DNA from: Nonomuraea sediminis
GTDB lineage: Bacteria; Actinomycetota; Actinomycetes; Streptosporangiales; Streptosporangiaceae
Reading direction: 5' to 3'
NCBI RefSeq assembly: GCF_018531495.1
Contig: NZ_JAHDTI010000001.1
Coordinates: 1,612,001-1,676,000, forward strand
Length of the DNA stretch: 64,000 nt
Positions 40,738 through 52,502 of the stretch are shown here, one piece after another. Both the position numbers and the translations under genes were made by a program. Each line of letters opens with the position of its first letter. Position 1 is the first letter of the stretch. The notes beneath the pieces were generated by a model. It had not been told where the DNA came from. It saw only the letters and a list, made by a program, of their open reading frames with translations, and did not search any database.

Positions 40738-43359
40738 TCAGGGGGGCGGGGGCGGGCGGTCTGGGAGGCAGGATTCGAGGAGGGTGGCGAGCTGGGCCCG
40801 GCTGGAGACGCCGAGTTTGGTGTACGCGCGGGCCAGCGTGTTGTTGACGGTGGCGATCGACAGCCCGAGCTGCTGGGCGATCGTCCGGCTGCTGTGCCGG
40901 ACCGCAAGCAGCGCCACCTCGCGTTCGCGGGGCGTGAGCACCCCGGAGATCGGCTCGTGCTCGAGCAGCGGTGTGACGGCGCCCTCACACCGCGCGCGGA
41001 GCGTGGCCGCCCGCTCGCGCGCCAGCGCCGCCGTGCTCGTCAGGCCGGCCTGGCGGTAGAGCCCGGCCGCGCAGGTAGCGGCCTCGGCGGCGAGCAGGTG
41101 CTGGCCGAGCTCCACGAAGGCGTCGGCCGCGGCCGACAGTGCCGCGCCGTTCCGCTTCCGCAGCCCGCGTGCCGCGGTCGCCAGCGCGCGGGTCATCGGC
41201 GTGCCGATCGCCGCGTCGAGCTCGTCGAGCCGGTCGCCCCCGCCGTTGCCCCGCAGCCGCAGCACGTCGTAGCGGGCCAGCGCCTCCACGGTGGGAAGGC
41301 CGATGCCGCGGGCCAGGTCGGCCGCGTAGCGGGCGGCCAGCGCCGCGTCGGTGAGCCTGCCCTCGGCGGCCAGCGTCCAGGCGTTGCCGAGCGTGATCCA
41401 CGGAGCGAAGAGCCGGTTGACGTCGTTGGCGCCCGGCTCGGCGCGCTCCATCCAGGTGCGCGCGTCGGCCGCCCGGCCTCCCAGGGCGGATGCCGTGGCC
41501 AGACCCGCCACGAAGGTACGGGTGAGGCGGAGGGTGTCTCTGTCCTCGAGGGCGCTGACCGCCTCGCGCAGCGACCGGTCGGCGCGGCCGAGCCTGCCCT
41601 GGGCGCACTCCGCGAGGCCGCGGAAGCCGAGGTGACCGGCCGACATCATGGGGCTCTCGCCCGCCAGCACCCGGTGGTATCCGTCGTCGGCGACCTTCCA
41701 GGCCGTGCGCAGGTCGCCCATGGCCAGGGATGCCAGGCACCGGGCGATGTCGAGTTCGACCACGCCCCAGGGCAGCTCTGCCTGGTGGGCCGTGGCGAGG
41801 GCCAGCCCGCGCCCGTAGTAGCTCGCGGCATCCTCCGCCCGCCCGAGGCAGCCCGCGGCCGCCGTGGCGGCCGCGGTGGCCCAGATGACCGCCTGGGGAC
41901 CGGCCGCGTTCCCGGCCAGGAGTTCGTCGGCGACGGCGAGTACGGCGGCGCAGCGCCCGTCGAAGAGCAGGATCCAGGTGCGGATCCCCTGCGCGAGTTC
42001 CTCTCCCGGCCGGCCCTTGAGCAGGTCCAGCGCCTGCTCGGCGGCCATGACGTCGCCGTGGCCCCAGTACGTGGTCTCGGCGCGGACCAGTGCCCAGGCG
42101 AGCAGGTCGTCGTCGCTGGATGGCGGCTCCTCCTGCAGCAGGGTGGCCGCGTCCGCGCTGCGGCCGCGGTATTCCAGCACCTCCGCGAGCAGGGCGTCGG
42201 CTTCCACGCAGGGTTCGGTGTCCCTGGCCGCCCGCGCGAGCCGTTCGGCCAGGGCGAGATCCGCCCGGTCGACGGCCTGGCGGGCGCCCTGCCGTACGAC
42301 GTCGGCCCGCACGACCGCGCCGCTGTCGACCTGCCAGAGCGCGGCGCGCAGCAGGTCGTCCCGGCGGCGGAGCGGGGTGCGCAGCAGGGCGTCGGCGAGC
42401 CGCCACGACAGGTGCCGGGACCGGCCGACGGGCAGGTCCGCGCGCAGCACCTCGCCGTAGAGCGGGTGGGCGAGCCGGAGCCGCACGCGCCTGCCGTCGC
42501 GCTCGGCCACGACCATGTCGCGCGCCTCGGCCTCGTCGATGAGCTCGGGGGCCACCAGGGTGGCCAGCAGGGCGTGCGGGTACGGCTCGCCGCAGGCAAG
42601 CAGTTCGAGCACCAGCCGGGTCCGGGAGTCGAGCGGGCGCAGCCGGTCGGCGAGCAGGTGGCGCACGCCGCCGCTCGGGCGGTAGTCGCCGGTCAGTCGC
42701 CAGACCCCGTGGCTCTGCCGCAATGTGCGGTCGGCGAGAGCTCCCGAGAGCACCTCGCGCAGCGCCAGCGGGTTGCCCACCGCGATGCCGTGCAGCCTGC
42801 GTCGCGTCACCCCGTCGATGTCCCCCGTGAGGGTGTGGTCGAGCAGTTCGTCGACGGCGGCGGCCGGGAGCCCGGCCAGGTCGAGCCAGAGCGCCTGGCC
42901 GTCCTTCCACAGTGCCGTGATCGCGTCAGGAAGGCGCGTGCCAGGACGGCACGTCACGACCATGGAGGCCAGCCCGCACGACCCGAGATGGCCCAGCAGG
43001 GCGGCCGATCCGTCGTCGAGCAGGTGGGCGTCGTCGACGCCGATCACCACGGGCCGCTTCTCGCCCCAGGCCCGCACCTGGGTGATCATGGACGACAGCA
43101 CCTGGTTCCCGGCGACCTGGTCGGCGGGCAAGATGGTGGACACCGCGCCGAACGGGATGGACGCCATGGCTGCCGAAGCGGCCACGAACGCGGTGTGCCA
43201 TCCCTCGGACGCGAGACTCGCCAGGACCTCCCTGGCCAGCCGGGTCTTCCCGACCCCTGGTTCGCCCGAGATCACCACGCCGGCCGCTTCCCCGCCGAGC
43301 AGGCTCGACAGGATCTCGGCGAGCTCGCCTGCCCGCCCGGCGAACGGCCACTGCCGCAT
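40738..43359 (-). CDS. LAL-type LuxR transcriptional regulator (second)
   Basis: 873 residues. Walker A SGEPGVGKTRLA (about residues 31-42), Walker B VVIGVDDAHLLDD (about 105-117), long TPR-like middle and a LuxR helix-turn-helix at the end (LTPREREVALLAVRHSSRTI, ATVNNTLARAYTKLGV) followed by a PPPPP tail. Same family as the protein at 2127 but with little close similarity. Divergent from the secreted lectin gene 192 nt away, the obvious candidate target. Confidence 0.93.
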   Translation of the reverse strand: MRQWPFAGRAGELAEILSSLLGGEAAGVVISGEPGVGKTRLAREVLASLASEGWHTAFVAASAAMASIPFGAVSTILPADQVAGNQVLSSMITQVRAWGEKRPVVIGVDDAHLLDDGSAALLGHLGSCGLASMVVTCRPGTRLPDAITALWKDGQALWLDLAGLPAAAVDELLDHTLTGDIDGVTRRRLHGIAVGNPLALREVLSGALADRTLRQSHGVWRLTGDYRPSGGVRHLLADRLRPLDSRTRLVLELLACGEPYPHALLATLVAPELIDEAEARDMVVAERDGRRVRLRLAHPLYGEVLRADLPVGRSRHLSWRLADALLRTPLRRRDDLLRAALWQVDSGAVVRADVVRQGARQAVDRADLALAERLARAARDTEPCVEADALLAEVLEYRGRSADAATLLQEEPPSSDDDLLAWALVRAETTYWGHGDVMAAEQALDLLKGRPGEELAQGIRTWILLFDGRCAAVLAVADELLAGNAAGPQAVIWATAAATAAAGCLGRAEDAASYYGRGLALATAHQAELPWGVVELDIARCLASLAMGDLRTAWKVADDGYHRVLAGESPMMSAGHLGFRGLAECAQGRLGRADRSLREAVSALEDRDTLRLTRTFVAGLATASALGGRAADARTWMERAEPGANDVNRLFAPWITLGNAWTLAAEGRLTDAALAARYAADLARGIGLPTVEALARYDVLRLRGNGGGDRLDELDAAIGTPMTRALATAARGLRKRNGAALSAAADAFVELGQHLLAAEAATCAAGLYRQAGLTSTAALARERAATLRARCEGAVTPLLEHEPISGVLTPREREVALLAVRHSSRTIAQQLGLSIATVNNTLARAYTKLGVSSRAQLATLLESCLPDRPPPPP

Positions 43360-43551
43360 GAGGACTCCCTCGTCGTCCAGGGATCGCGTGGCCTATTCGT
43401 CACCGGTGCGCCGGTGGATGCGGCCGATGGATAAGAACGTCACTCCGGTGCCGGTTCATGGGGCAGTCGGCCTGATCTAGTTGGCCCCGTTCGCCGCTGG
43501 CCATACTGCGGGACGAGTTCCACCCACCCTTCCTACGTGCCGGAGGTTGAC

Positions 43552-45783
43552 ATGCGGTGGTGGACGCGCTTTGCGGCGGCGGCGAGCGTCGTGATCTTAC
43601 TCATGGCAGGGACGGTGAACGCCCAGGCGGGCAGCGCCGCGGACCCGCCTCCCGGCCGATCGATCGACCTGGACAGCCTGCCGTCCGCGCCCGCCAGGGA
43701 GCCGACGGACCCGGAGATCAAGAAGCGGGTCGACCGGGGGAAGGCCGCCTGGAAGGCGCTGACGCAGGAGCAGCGCGAGCAGGTCCTCAAGCAGTTCCAG
43801 CAACTGGTGGCGCCGAAGGTCGAGGAGGCCGTCGCCGAGCACGGCAGCCTGGATCAGGGCCCCTCGCTGGACAAGCTCTCCCTCGCCGATCTCGCGGGAC
43901 TGGCCGGGGGGACCAAGCCGTCGGCCGGCGGCGACGTGTCGATCATCGACGCCACCGGCAAGGGCAAGGTGACCCAGCAGGTCCGGGTCGCCCGATCTGC
44001 CTCGTCGGCGGCCGCGACGGCGTCCTCCGCGGACGAGGACCTGGACGGTCTGCCCGAGGACTTCGAGGCGACCATCTCCGACCTGTTCACCCCGGTGTAC
44101 TTCCCCTCGCTGACCGAGGGAGTGGGCACCGGGTTCGCCGACTTCAAGGACCAGCCGAAGCAGGAAGTGCTGCGCGTGCACGACTCGATCCCGCCGCGCC
44201 AGCACTACCGGATCCGACCGCTGGGGTTCACCACGGCCAACGGCCAGCAGTACAGCTGGGTTCGCCTGGACTACCTGACCCTGTGGAACCGCGACGACGG
44301 GCTGTCCGCGCTGGCCACCGGCGGCTGCCTGGGGCACGACACGCTCGACTTCTTCCTCGGGCTGTTCGGCCTGCGATCGGCCTTCCGGATCTTCGGCGGC
44401 CACGACATCGACAACGAGCGATCCGTCATCATCGCCTACGCCCCCACGTCGGGCTCGCGGATCAACCTCGACCCGGCGGCCTACCGGGCCCGCATCCTGT
44501 ACACCGCGGCCCACGAGGAGTATCCGCTCGGGTTCGACCACAGCTACTTCTTCCTCATCAACGACGCGCCCGACGAGCACCGGATCGTGGCCGAGACCCT
44601 GTCCAAGCACGCCAGCTACGGCTTCTACCCCGACGGCTACCCGCTGTTCCCCGCCTGGCTGATCAACGCCGTCTACCTGGGCATCCTCACCCTGGAGGAC
44701 TTCGGAATCATCGGGCCCGACCTGGCCGACCTGCTGTTCTCCATCGCCGACACGATCATCTACGGGTGCGCGATCGAGCGCGTGATCAATCCCGGTCTCG
44801 TCTGGTTCCCCGCGTCGGCGGTGAACGTGGGCGAGCCGGAGCGGCCCTTCCCCGCGTACACCTTCATCCAGGATCCGGAGCTCAGGCGCAAGTTCGACTA
44901 CCCGTTCCTGTCGGCCACCGAGCAGCCGCCGCAGCAACGGCCCGCCTCCCTCACGGTGGACCGTGCCGCCTTCGTGGTCGGTCAGGCGCCCTCGTACACG
45001 GTGACGGGCACCCCGAACTCGCCCATCTACTGGACGAGCACCAGGAACGACCAGCCCACCGGTGAGACGCACACCTACTACGGCCAGCAGACCGACGCCA
45101 ACGGCAACTGGTCCGGCAGCGGCGTGCCGTGGGCGGCCGCCGACGCCGGGACCTGGACCAAGACCGTCGAGGTGGGGACCCAGAGCGCCTCGGTCGGCTT
45201 CACGGTCAACGCCCCATCGCCCACCCCGACTCCAACCCCAACTCCAACAGCCACACCAACAGCCACATCGACACCCACACCGACACCCACGCACACTCCG
45301 ACACCCACGCCCACGCCCACGCCCACGCCCACGTCCGGGACTGATGGTGTGGATGTGGTGGCGGTTCATTCCGGGAAATGTCTGGACGTGGAGGGCGCCT
45401 CACGGGAGGACTTCGCCCGGGTGCAGCAGTTCACCTGCCACGGCGGCGCCAACCAGAAGTGGACCTTCACCGGCCAGGCGGTGCGCGTGGCGCATTCCGG
45501 CAAGTGCCTGGAGGTCTCCACCAGCGTCATCGCCCAGGGCGCTCCCGTCCTGCAGGCCACCTGCCAGGAGGGCAACCCCATGCAGGCCTGGAAGGTCGAA
45601 GGCGTGGCCGAGGGCGCGACCTGGCAGACCGTCAAGATCGTCGCGGTCAACTCGCGGATGTGCCTCACCGTCGCCGACGCCTCGCAAGCCGACGGCGCCT
45701 CGGTACAGCAGTGGCCGTGTCCCCAGTTCGACGCGGCACCCAACCAGCTCTGGAAGATCCCGAAGTCACTCCGGGAACCCTGA
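43552..45783 (+). CDS. Secreted ricin-type lectin protein with large unassigned N-terminal domain
   Basis: 743 residues. Signal peptide about 1-25 ([20 protein letters not shown]) whose Leu16 codon is TTA. Residues about 30-130 are helical and charged; about 170-455 form an unrecognised domain with several conserved-looking His/Asp ([50 protein letters not shown]), possibly an enzyme. An Ig-like domain (about 465-555), a Pro/Thr linker (about 558-600) and a C-terminal beta-trefoil with three QxW repeats (QKW, QAW, QLW; CBM13) follow. The lectin should bind sugar outside the cell. GGAGG sets ATG 43552. Two microprotein genes follow closely. Confidence 0.85.
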   Translation: MRWWTRFAAAASVVILLMAGTVNAQAGSAADPPPGRSIDLDSLPSAPAREPTDPEIKKRVDRGKAAWKALTQEQREQVLKQFQQLVAPKVEEAVAEHGSLDQGPSLDKLSLADLAGLAGGTKPSAGGDVSIIDATGKGKVTQQVRVARSASSAAATASSADEDLDGLPEDFEATISDLFTPVYFPSLTEGVGTGFADFKDQPKQEVLRVHDSIPPRQHYRIRPLGFTTANGQQYSWVRLDYLTLWNRDDGLSALATGGCLGHDTLDFFLGLFGLRSAFRIFGGHDIDNERSVIIAYAPTSGSRINLDPAAYRARILYTAAHEEYPLGFDHSYFFLINDAPDEHRIVAETLSKHASYGFYPDGYPLFPAWLINAVYLGILTLEDFGIIGPDLADLLFSIADTIIYGCAIERVINPGLVWFPASAVNVGEPERPFPAYTFIQDPELRRKFDYPFLSATEQPPQQRPASLTVDRAAFVVGQAPSYTVTGTPNSPIYWTSTRNDQPTGETHTYYGQQTDANGNWSGSGVPWAAADAGTWTKTVEVGTQSASVGFTVNAPSPTPTPTPTPTATPTATSTPTPTPTHTPTPTPTPTPTPTSGTDGVDVVAVHSGKCLDVEGASREDFARVQQFTCHGGANQKWTFTGQAVRVAHSGKCLEVSTSVIAQGAPVLQATCQEGNPMQAWKVEGVAEGATWQTVKIVAVNSRMCLTVADASQADGASVQQWPCPQFDAAPNQLWKIPKSLREP

Positions 45784-45817
45784 GCGCAATCCCCAACACA
45801 CGAAGGAGGAACCACCC

Positions 45818-46033
45818 ATGCGCAAGATCTTGGGTTGTGCGGGCGTCACGGCCATGGCCGCCTCGATGCTGCTCGGCCTGTCCGCCACACCCGCCCACGC
45901 CATGACCGACTGCGAGGACAAGCCCGACGGCACGATCATCACCTACGGCTACAACAACGACGACGGCTCGGAGCACATCTGGATCTTCCAGTGCTACGAC
46001 GGCGGCAAGGGCAGATTCATCGACGGCTACTGA
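45818..46033 (+). CDS. Secreted two-cysteine microprotein A
   Basis: 71 residues: signal peptide to AHA (about 1-28), then a mature part of about 43 residues with two Cys (TDCEDKPDGT, IWIFQCYDGG) and a GRFIDGY end. GAAGGAGG precedes the ATG, 34 nt after the lectin gene. Its tail pattern QC-x-DG...F-x-x-GY recurs in the next gene. No known family recognised. Confidence 0.8.
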   Translation: MRKILGCAGVTAMAASMLLGLSATPAHAMTDCEDKPDGTIITYGYNNDDGSEHIWIFQCYDGGKGRFIDGY

Positions 46034-46047
46034 GCAAGGAGCTGATC

Positions 46048-46272
46048 ATGCGCACGAACATGACCCGCCTGGCGCTGGCGATCGTCACGGTCCTGGCGCC
46101 GCTGTCCCTCATCGCATCCCCCGCCCACGCGGAGGGCGGCTGCTACCTCCTCGACGACCTGGACGCCGCGGAGGGCACCACCCTCTACGAGGACGCCCCG
46201 GAGGGAAGCGGCTACTACACCTACATCTGCCAGGACGGGATGTGGATATTCACCGGCTACGCGGCTGAGTGA
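46048..46272 (+). CDS. Secreted two-cysteine microprotein B
   Basis: 74 residues: signal peptide ([21 protein letters not shown]), mature about 46 residues with two Cys ([19 protein letters not shown]) and end IFTGYAAE. Shares EGT/DGT...Y...GS...C-x-DG...F-x-x-GY with protein A, so the two are diverged tandem duplicates. AAGGAG precedes the ATG, 14 nt after gene A. Probably co-transcribed with the lectin gene. Confidence 0.8.
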   Translation: MRTNMTRLALAIVTVLAPLSLIASPAHAEGGCYLLDDLDAAEGTTLYEDAPEGSGYYTYICQDGMWIFTGYAAE

Positions 46273-46303
46273 CACGCCCGTCGAACCACGGACCCACGGG
46301 GCC

Positions 46304-46402
46304 GGGCGCTTGTTACGGCGCCCGGCCCCGCGGGTCTGGAGTGTCATCCCTCGACGGGGGCCGGCCACGTGCGGCGGGTGGCGGGCCCCCGGCCTGCCGT
46401 AC
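46304..46402. repeat. Dispersed 99-bp repeat, copy B
   Basis: Second copy of the element at 40610-40708. It overlaps the first unit of the 60-bp tandem repeat that runs to the gltD stop. Confidence 0.8.
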
Positions 46403-46500
46403 GACAGACCGAGGGACAGAGCCGGTACGGCGAGCTACCAGCGGGCCCCCGGCCTGCCGTACGACAGACCGAGAGACAGAGCCGGTACGGCGAGCTACAC
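46381..46500. repeat. Tandem 60-bp repeat x 2 ending on the gltD stop codon
   Basis: 46381-46440 and 46441-46500 differ by one internal base and a terminal CA/AC swap. Each holds GGCCTGCCGTACGACAGACC and CCGGTACGGCGAGCTAC; in the second unit the CTA is the complement of the gltD TAG stop. Confidence 0.92.
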
Positions 46501-47967
46501 CAGCGGGCGCGCGGTCGGAGGGATCGGGTACGGCAGCGCCGTGGAACCACTCAGATACCGGTCGACGCTGGAGGCGCAGGCGCGGCCCTCGGCGATCGCC
46601 CACACGATCAGCGACTGGCCGCGGCCCATGTCACCGGCGACGAAGACGCCGTCCACCGCGGACATGTACGACTTGTCGCGAGCGACGTTGCTGCGGGCGT
46701 CGTAGAAGCCCTCGCCGGTCGACAGGTCCTCGAGCAGCGGGCCGTGCTCGGGCCCCAGGAAACCCATCGACAGCGTGACCAGGTCGGCCGGGATCTCCCG
46801 CTCGCTGCCCGGGATCGGCTTGAACCCGGCCTGCGGGCCCTCGACGTCGACCAGCCGCAGCGCCCTGACGTTCCCCGACTCGTCGCCGACAAACTCGGTC
46901 GTGGACACCGCGTACACCCGGTCGCCGCCGCCGTCGGCGAGCTCCTCGTGGGCGCTCTCCATCTTGAACAGCGTCGGGAACGTCGGCCACGGCTGCGAAC
47001 CCGGCCGGTCGGCCGGCGGCTGCGGCATGATCTCCAGCTGCGTGACCGAGGCCGCGCCCTGCCGGATGGCCGTGCCGATGCAGTCGGCGCCGGTGTCGCC
47101 GCCGCCGATGACCACCACGTGCTTGCCCTTGGCCGAGATCGGCGACTCGGCGTGGTCGCCCTCCTGCACCCGGTTGGACGGCGGCAGGTACTCCATCGCC
47201 TGATAGACGCCGTTGAGCGCGCGGCCCGCCACCGGCAGGTCACGCCAGTTCGTGGCCCCGCCCGCCAGCACCACCGCGTCGAACTGCTCGCGCAGCTGGT
47301 CCGCGGTGATGTCGACGCCGACGTTCACCCCGGTGCGGAACTCGGTGCCCTCGGCCCGCATCTGGGCCAGGCGCCGGTCGATGTGCCGCTTCTCCATCTT
47401 GAACTCGGGGATCCCGTAGCGCAGCAGCCCGCCGATCCTGTCGGCCCGCTCGAAGACCACCACGTCGTGGCCGGCCCGCGTCAGCTGCTGCGCCGCGGCG
47501 AGCCCGGCGGGGCCGGAGCCCACGACCGCGACCTTCTTGCCGGTCCTGGCCGCCGGAGGCTGCGGCGTGACCCAGCCCTCGGCGAAGGCCCGATCGATGA
47601 TCTCCACCTCGACCCGCTTGATCGCCACCGGGTCGGAGTTGATGCCGAGCACGCACGCCGCCTCGCAGGGCGCCGGGCACAGCCTGCCGGTGAACTCGGG
47701 GAAGTTGTTCGTGGCGTGCAGCCGCTCGATCGCCTCCCGCCAGCCGTCGCGGTAGACCAGGTCGTTCCACTCGGGGATGAGGTTCCCCAGCGGGCAGCCG
47801 TTGTGGCAGAACGGGATGCCGCAGTCCATGCACCGCGCGGCCTGCTGGTTCAGCTTCTGCTCGGGGAAGGTCTCGTAGACCTCCCGCCAGTCCCGGATAC
47901 GGACGTCCACGGGGCGGCGTGCCGGCAGCTCCCGGTCGTGTGTGAGAAAACCCTTCGGGTCGGCCAT
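46495..47967 (-). CDS. gltD: Glutamate synthase small (beta) subunit
   Basis: 490 residues. N-terminal 4Fe-4S cysteine sets ([34 protein letters not shown]), FAD site [12 protein letters not shown] and NADPH site [11 protein letters not shown] are all intact, ending with [18 protein letters not shown]. It passes electrons from NADPH to GltB. Lies 44 nt behind gltB on the same strand. Its 3' end carries the tandem repeat. Confidence 0.97.
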   Translation of the reverse strand: MADPKGFLTHDRELPARRPVDVRIRDWREVYETFPEQKLNQQAARCMDCGIPFCHNGCPLGNLIPEWNDLVYRDGWREAIERLHATNNFPEFTGRLCPAPCEAACVLGINSDPVAIKRVEVEIIDRAFAEGWVTPQPPAARTGKKVAVVGSGPAGLAAAQQLTRAGHDVVVFERADRIGGLLRYGIPEFKMEKRHIDRRLAQMRAEGTEFRTGVNVGVDITADQLREQFDAVVLAGGATNWRDLPVAGRALNGVYQAMEYLPPSNRVQEGDHAESPISAKGKHVVVIGGGDTGADCIGTAIRQGAASVTQLEIMPQPPADRPGSQPWPTFPTLFKMESAHEELADGGGDRVYAVSTTEFVGDESGNVRALRLVDVEGPQAGFKPIPGSEREIPADLVTLSMGFLGPEHGPLLEDLSTGEGFYDARSNVARDKSYMSAVDGVFVAGDMGRGQSLIVWAIAEGRACASSVDRYLSGSTALPYPIPPTARPLV

Positions 47968-48011
47968 CGGTTACGCCTCCTCTTCGATCGTGATGTACGG
48001 CATGCGGGCGC

Positions 48012-51000
48012 TCATCCCTTGACCGCCGCGGCCATGACCGCCTCGTCCACGTCCCTGCCCTCGATGCGGGCGGCCTCGGCGGCCTCCAGGACCCTCTTGT
48101 AGTCGGTCGGCATGATCTTGCCGAACCTGGCCAGCGCCGCCTGCCAGTCGGCCAGCAGCTCCTTGGCCACCGGGGAGCCGGTCTCGGCGAAGTGCTTCTC
48201 CACGATCTCCTGCAGGAACTCGGCGTCCTGCTCGGAGAGCTCCTCGATGGCGACCATCTCCCTGTTGACCCGCTCGGGCTCGAGGTCGAGCAGGTAGGCG
48301 ATGCCACCGGACATGCCCGCGGCGAAGTTGCGCCCGGTCGGGCCGAGCACGACGGCGCGGCCGCCGGTCATGTACTCGCACCCGTGGTCGCCGACGCCTT
48401 CCACGACCGCGGTGGCGCCGGAGTTGCGTACGCAGAACCGCTCGCCGACCACGCCGCGGATGAACACCTCGCCGGACGTGGCGCCGTAGAGGGCGACATT
48501 TCCGGAAATGATGTGACCGTCCAGGGGGGCCGCGTCGTGCGGGCGGAGCGTGATCCGGCCGCCGGACAGGCCCTTGCCCAGGTAGTCGTTGGCGTCGCCG
48601 GTCAGGCGGAGCGTGATGCCCTTGGGCAGGAAGGCGCCGAAGGAGTTGCCCGCCGAGCCGGTGAAGCTGATGTCGATGGTGTTCTCGGGCAGGCCCGCCC
48701 CGCCGTACCGCTTGGTCACCTCGTAGCCGAGCATGGTGCCGACCGTGCGGTTGACGTTGCGGATGGGCAGGTCCAGCCGGACTGGGGCGCGCTCGCGCAG
48801 CGCGCCTTCTGCCAGCTGGATGAGCGTGTTGTCCAGCGCGTGCTGCAGGCCGTGATCCTGCACACTGGTGCGGCGCAGCGCGGTGCCCGCGGGGAGCTCC
48901 GGCTGGTGCAGGATCGGCGACAGGTCGAGCCCGCCGGCCTTCCAGTGATTCTCGGCGGCGCTGGTGTCGAGCAGCTCGACGTGGCCGATCGCCTCGTCGA
49001 GCGAGCGGAAGCCCAGCTCGGCCAGGTACTCGCGGATCTCCTCGGCGATGAACTCGAAGAAGTTGACCACGAACTCCGGCTTGCCGGTGAAGCGCTTGCG
49101 CAGCTCGGGGTTCTGCGTGGCCACGCCCACCGGGCAGGTGTCCAGGTGGCAGACCCGCATCATCACGCAGCCGCTGACCACGAGGGGCGCGGTGGCGAAG
49201 CCGTACTCCTCGGCGCCGAGCAGCGCGGCGATGACGACGTCGCGGCCGGTCTTGAGCTGGCCGTCGACCTGGACCACGATCCTGTCGCGCAGGCCGTTGA
49301 GCAGCAGCGTCTGCTGGGTCTCGGCCAGGCCGAGCTCCCAGGGCGCGCCGGCGTGCTTGAGGCTGGTCAGCGGCGAGGCGCCGGTGCCGCCGTCGTGGCC
49401 GGAGATCAGCACGACGTCCGCGTGCGCCTTGGACACGCCCGCGGCGACCGTGCCGACGCCGACCTCCGCGACCAGCTTGACGTGCACCCGGGAGGCCGGG
49501 TTGGCGTTCTTGAGGTCGTGGATGAGCTGGGCCAGGTCCTCGATGGAGTAGATGTCGTGGTGCGGCGGCGGCGAGATGAGGCCGACGCCCGGCGTGGAGT
49601 GCCTGGTCTTGGCGATCCACGGGTACACCTTGTGGCCGGGCAGCTGGCCGCCCTCGCCGGGCTTGGCGCCCTGGGCCATCTTGATCTGCAGGTCGGCGGC
49701 GTTGACCAGGTACTCGGAGGTCACGCCGAACCGGCCGGAGGCCACCTGCTTGATCGCGGACCTGCGGGCCTCGTCGTAGAGGCGCTCGGGGTCCTCGCCG
49801 CCCTCGCCGGTGTTGGACTTGCCGCCGAGGCGGTTCATCGCGATGGCCAGCGTCTCGTGGGCCTCCATGGAGATGGAGCCGTAGGACATGGCGCCGGTGG
49901 AGAACCGCTTGACGATCTCGCTGACCGGCTCGACCTCGTCGATCGGGATCGGAGCCCTGCCCTCCGACTTGATCCGGAACAGTCCCCTGAGCGTCATGAG
50001 CCGCTCGGCCTGGGAGTCGACGAGGTTCGTGTACTCCTTGAAGATCTCGTAGCGGCGCGTCCTGGTGGCGTGCTGCAGCTTGAAGACCGTCTCGGGGTTG
50101 AACAGGTGCGGCTCGCCCTCGCGCCGCCACTGGTACTCGCCGCCCACCTGGAGCCCGCGGTGCGCGTTCTCCACCCGCGGGTAGGCCTGGCCGTGCCTGC
50201 GCGCCGTCTCCTCGGCCAGCACGTCGAAGCCGACGCCGCCCAGGCGGGAGGTCGTCCCGGTGAAGCAGGCGTCGATGACGTCCTGGCTGAGGCCGAGCGC
50301 CTCGAAGATCTGGGCGCCGGTGTAGGAGGCCACCGTGGACACGCCCATCTTGGACATGACCTTGATGACGCCCTTGCCGTACGCCTTGATCAGGTTCCGC
50401 ACGCCCTTGGGTCCGAAGCCCATGTCCTCGACGGTCTCGATCGCGAGGTACGGGTTGACCGCGCCGGCGCCGTAGCCGATGAGCAGCGCCATGTGGTGGC
50501 ACTCGCGGGCCTCGCCGGTCTCGATGACCAGGCCGATCATGGTGCGGGTCTTCTCCTGGATCAGGTGGTGATGCACCGCGCCCGTCAGCAGCAGCGACGG
50601 GATCGGCGCGAGCGCGTCGCCGGAGCCGCGGTCCGACAGCACGATGACGCGCGCGCCGTCGGCGATCGCGGCCGACACCTCGGCGCAGATCTCCTCCAGG
50701 CGGTGCAGCAGCGCCTCGCCGCCGCCCGCCACCTCGTACAGGCCGTGGACCACGTGCGGGTGGAAGCCCGGCAGGTCGCCCTCGTCGTTGATGTGGATGA
50801 TCTTCGCGAGCTCGTCGTTGTCGATCACCGGGTAGGGCAGCACGAGCTGCCGGCAGCTGGTGGGACCCGGGTCGAGCAGGTTGCCCTCGGGCCCGAGCAC
50901 GCTGGCCAGGCTGGTGACCAGCTCCTCGCGGATCGCGTCCAGCGGCGGGTTGGTGACCTGCGCGAACAGCTGGGAGAAGTAGTCGAACAGCAGGCGCGGC

Positions 51001-52502
51001 TTCTCGCTCAGCACCGCGACGGGCGTGTCGGTGCCCATCGAGCCGATCGGCTCGACGCCGGTCTTGGCCATCGGCGAGAGGATGACGCGCAGCTCTTCCT
51101 CGGTGTAGCCGAACGTCTGCTGCCGCTTGACCAGCGCCTCGTGCGTGGGGATCTCCCGCTGGCGCGCGGGCAGCTCCTCGAAGCGGACCAGCCCCGCGTG
51201 CAGCCAGTCCTCGTACGGCAGGGCCGCGGCGAGCTCCGCCTTGATCTCGTCATCCTCGATGATCTTGCCGCGGGCGGTGTCGATGAGGAACATCCTGCCC
51301 GGCTGCAGGCGGCCCTTCCTGACCACCTTCTCGGCCGGGATGTCCAGCACGCCCGCCTCGGAGGCGAGCACCACCAGGCCGTCCTCGGTCACCCAGAACC
51401 GGCCCGGCCGCAGGCCGTTCCTGTCGAGTACGGCTCCCGCCAGCGTCCCGTCGGTGAACGTGATCGAGGCCGGGCCGTCCCAGGCCTCCATCATCGAGGA
51501 GTGGAACTCGTAGAACGCGCGGCGCTGCGGATCCATCTCGGTGTGGTTCTCCCACGCCTCCGGGATCATCATCAGCACGGCGTGCGGGAGTGACCGGCCG
51601 CCGATGTGCAGGAGTTCGAGCGCCTCGTCGAAACTCGCGGTGTCGCTCCCATCCGGGTCACAGATGGGGAAAAGTCTGGAAATTTCGCCCGGGATGTGGG
51701 CCGACTCGAGCATCGCCTCGCGGGCGCGCATCCAGTTGCGGTTGCCCTTGACCGTGTTGATCTCGCCGTTGTGCGCGACGTACCGGTACGGGTGGGCCAG
51801 CGGCCAGCTCGGGAACGTGTTGGTCGAGAAGCGCGAGTGCACCAGCGCGATCGCGGTCTCGTACCGGCCGTCGGACAGGTCGGGGAAGAACGGCTCGACC
51901 TGCTCGGGCGTCAGCATGCCCTTGTAGACGATCGTGCGCGCGCTCAGGCTCGGGAAGTAGACGTCGACCTCGTGCTCGGCCCGCTTGCGCAGGCAGAACG
52001 CCAGCCGGTCCAGCTCCAGCCCCGCCTCGCCGTTCCGGCTGCTGACGAAGAGCTGCATGAAGTACGGCATGACCGCGCGGGCGCTCGGACCCGGCAGCGT
52101 ACGGTCGACCGGCAGATCCCGCCAGCCGAGCACGGTCAGCCCCTCCTCGGCCGCGATCTCCTCGATCATGCGCACGCCGATCTCACGGGCCTCGGGGTCG
52201 CTGGCCAGGAACGCGATCCCGGTGGCGTAACGACCAGCCTCGGGAAGCTCGAAGTCCACCACGTCGCGGTAGAAAGCGTCCGGGACCTGGGTCAGGATCC
52301 CGGCTCCGTCTCCGGTGTCCGGCTCGCTACCCTTGGCCCCCCGGTGATCCAGATTGAGCAGCGCCGTCAGCGCCTTCTCCACGATCCCGTGCCCGCGGCG
52401 ACCCGCGACGTCGGCAACCATGGCGACCCCGCAGGCATCATGCTCGTTGGCGGGGTGGTAGAGGCCCTGCGGCTCGGGGAATCCGAGATGGGCAGCAGGC
52501 AT
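48012..52502 (-). CDS. gltB: Glutamate synthase large (alpha) subunit
   Basis: 1496 residues, full length. A 23-residue propeptide precedes the amidotransferase nucleophile Cys24 ([13 protein letters not shown]). The class II glutaminase domain is followed by the central domain, the FMN-binding synthase barrel ([26 protein letters not shown]), the 3Fe-4S cysteines ([15 protein letters not shown]) and the C-terminal beta-helix ([28 protein letters not shown]). With GltD it makes two glutamates from glutamine and 2-oxoglutarate, the core of ammonium assimilation. Confidence 0.97.
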   Translation of the reverse strand: MPAAHLGFPEPQGLYHPANEHDACGVAMVADVAGRRGHGIVEKALTALLNLDHRGAKGSEPDTGDGAGILTQVPDAFYRDVVDFELPEAGRYATGIAFLASDPEAREIGVRMIEEIAAEEGLTVLGWRDLPVDRTLPGPSARAVMPYFMQLFVSSRNGEAGLELDRLAFCLRKRAEHEVDVYFPSLSARTIVYKGMLTPEQVEPFFPDLSDGRYETAIALVHSRFSTNTFPSWPLAHPYRYVAHNGEINTVKGNRNWMRAREAMLESAHIPGEISRLFPICDPDGSDTASFDEALELLHIGGRSLPHAVLMMIPEAWENHTEMDPQRRAFYEFHSSMMEAWDGPASITFTDGTLAGAVLDRNGLRPGRFWVTEDGLVVLASEAGVLDIPAEKVVRKGRLQPGRMFLIDTARGKIIEDDEIKAELAAALPYEDWLHAGLVRFEELPARQREIPTHEALVKRQQTFGYTEEELRVILSPMAKTGVEPIGSMGTDTPVAVLSEKPRLLFDYFSQLFAQVTNPPLDAIREELVTSLASVLGPEGNLLDPGPTSCRQLVLPYPVIDNDELAKIIHINDEGDLPGFHPHVVHGLYEVAGGGEALLHRLEEICAEVSAAIADGARVIVLSDRGSGDALAPIPSLLLTGAVHHHLIQEKTRTMIGLVIETGEARECHHMALLIGYGAGAVNPYLAIETVEDMGFGPKGVRNLIKAYGKGVIKVMSKMGVSTVASYTGAQIFEALGLSQDVIDACFTGTTSRLGGVGFDVLAEETARRHGQAYPRVENAHRGLQVGGEYQWRREGEPHLFNPETVFKLQHATRTRRYEIFKEYTNLVDSQAERLMTLRGLFRIKSEGRAPIPIDEVEPVSEIVKRFSTGAMSYGSISMEAHETLAIAMNRLGGKSNTGEGGEDPERLYDEARRSAIKQVASGRFGVTSEYLVNAADLQIKMAQGAKPGEGGQLPGHKVYPWIAKTRHSTPGVGLISPPPHHDIYSIEDLAQLIHDLKNANPASRVHVKLVAEVGVGTVAAGVSKAHADVVLISGHDGGTGASPLTSLKHAGAPWELGLAETQQTLLLNGLRDRIVVQVDGQLKTGRDVVIAALLGAEEYGFATAPLVVSGCVMMRVCHLDTCPVGVATQNPELRKRFTGKPEFVVNFFEFIAEEIREYLAELGFRSLDEAIGHVELLDTSAAENHWKAGGLDLSPILHQPELPAGTALRRTSVQDHGLQHALDNTLIQLAEGALRERAPVRLDLPIRNVNRTVGTMLGYEVTKRYGGAGLPENTIDISFTGSAGNSFGAFLPKGITLRLTGDANDYLGKGLSGGRITLRPHDAAPLDGHIISGNVALYGATSGEVFIRGVVGERFCVRNSGATAVVEGVGDHGCEYMTGGRAVVLGPTGRNFAAGMSGGIAYLLDLEPERVNREMVAIEELSEQDAEFLQEIVEKHFAETGSPVAKELLADWQAALARFGKIMPTDYKRVLEAAEAARIEGRDVDEAVMAAAVKG

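Noticed and set aside
40555..43434. 959-codon plus-strand open frame
   Set aside because: Antisense shadow of the second LAL regulator; low-complexity composition and no motif.
45222..45342. Possible microsatellite in the lectin gene
   Set aside because: The ACNCCN repeats encode a Pro/Thr linker between domains, a normal feature of secreted actinomycete proteins.
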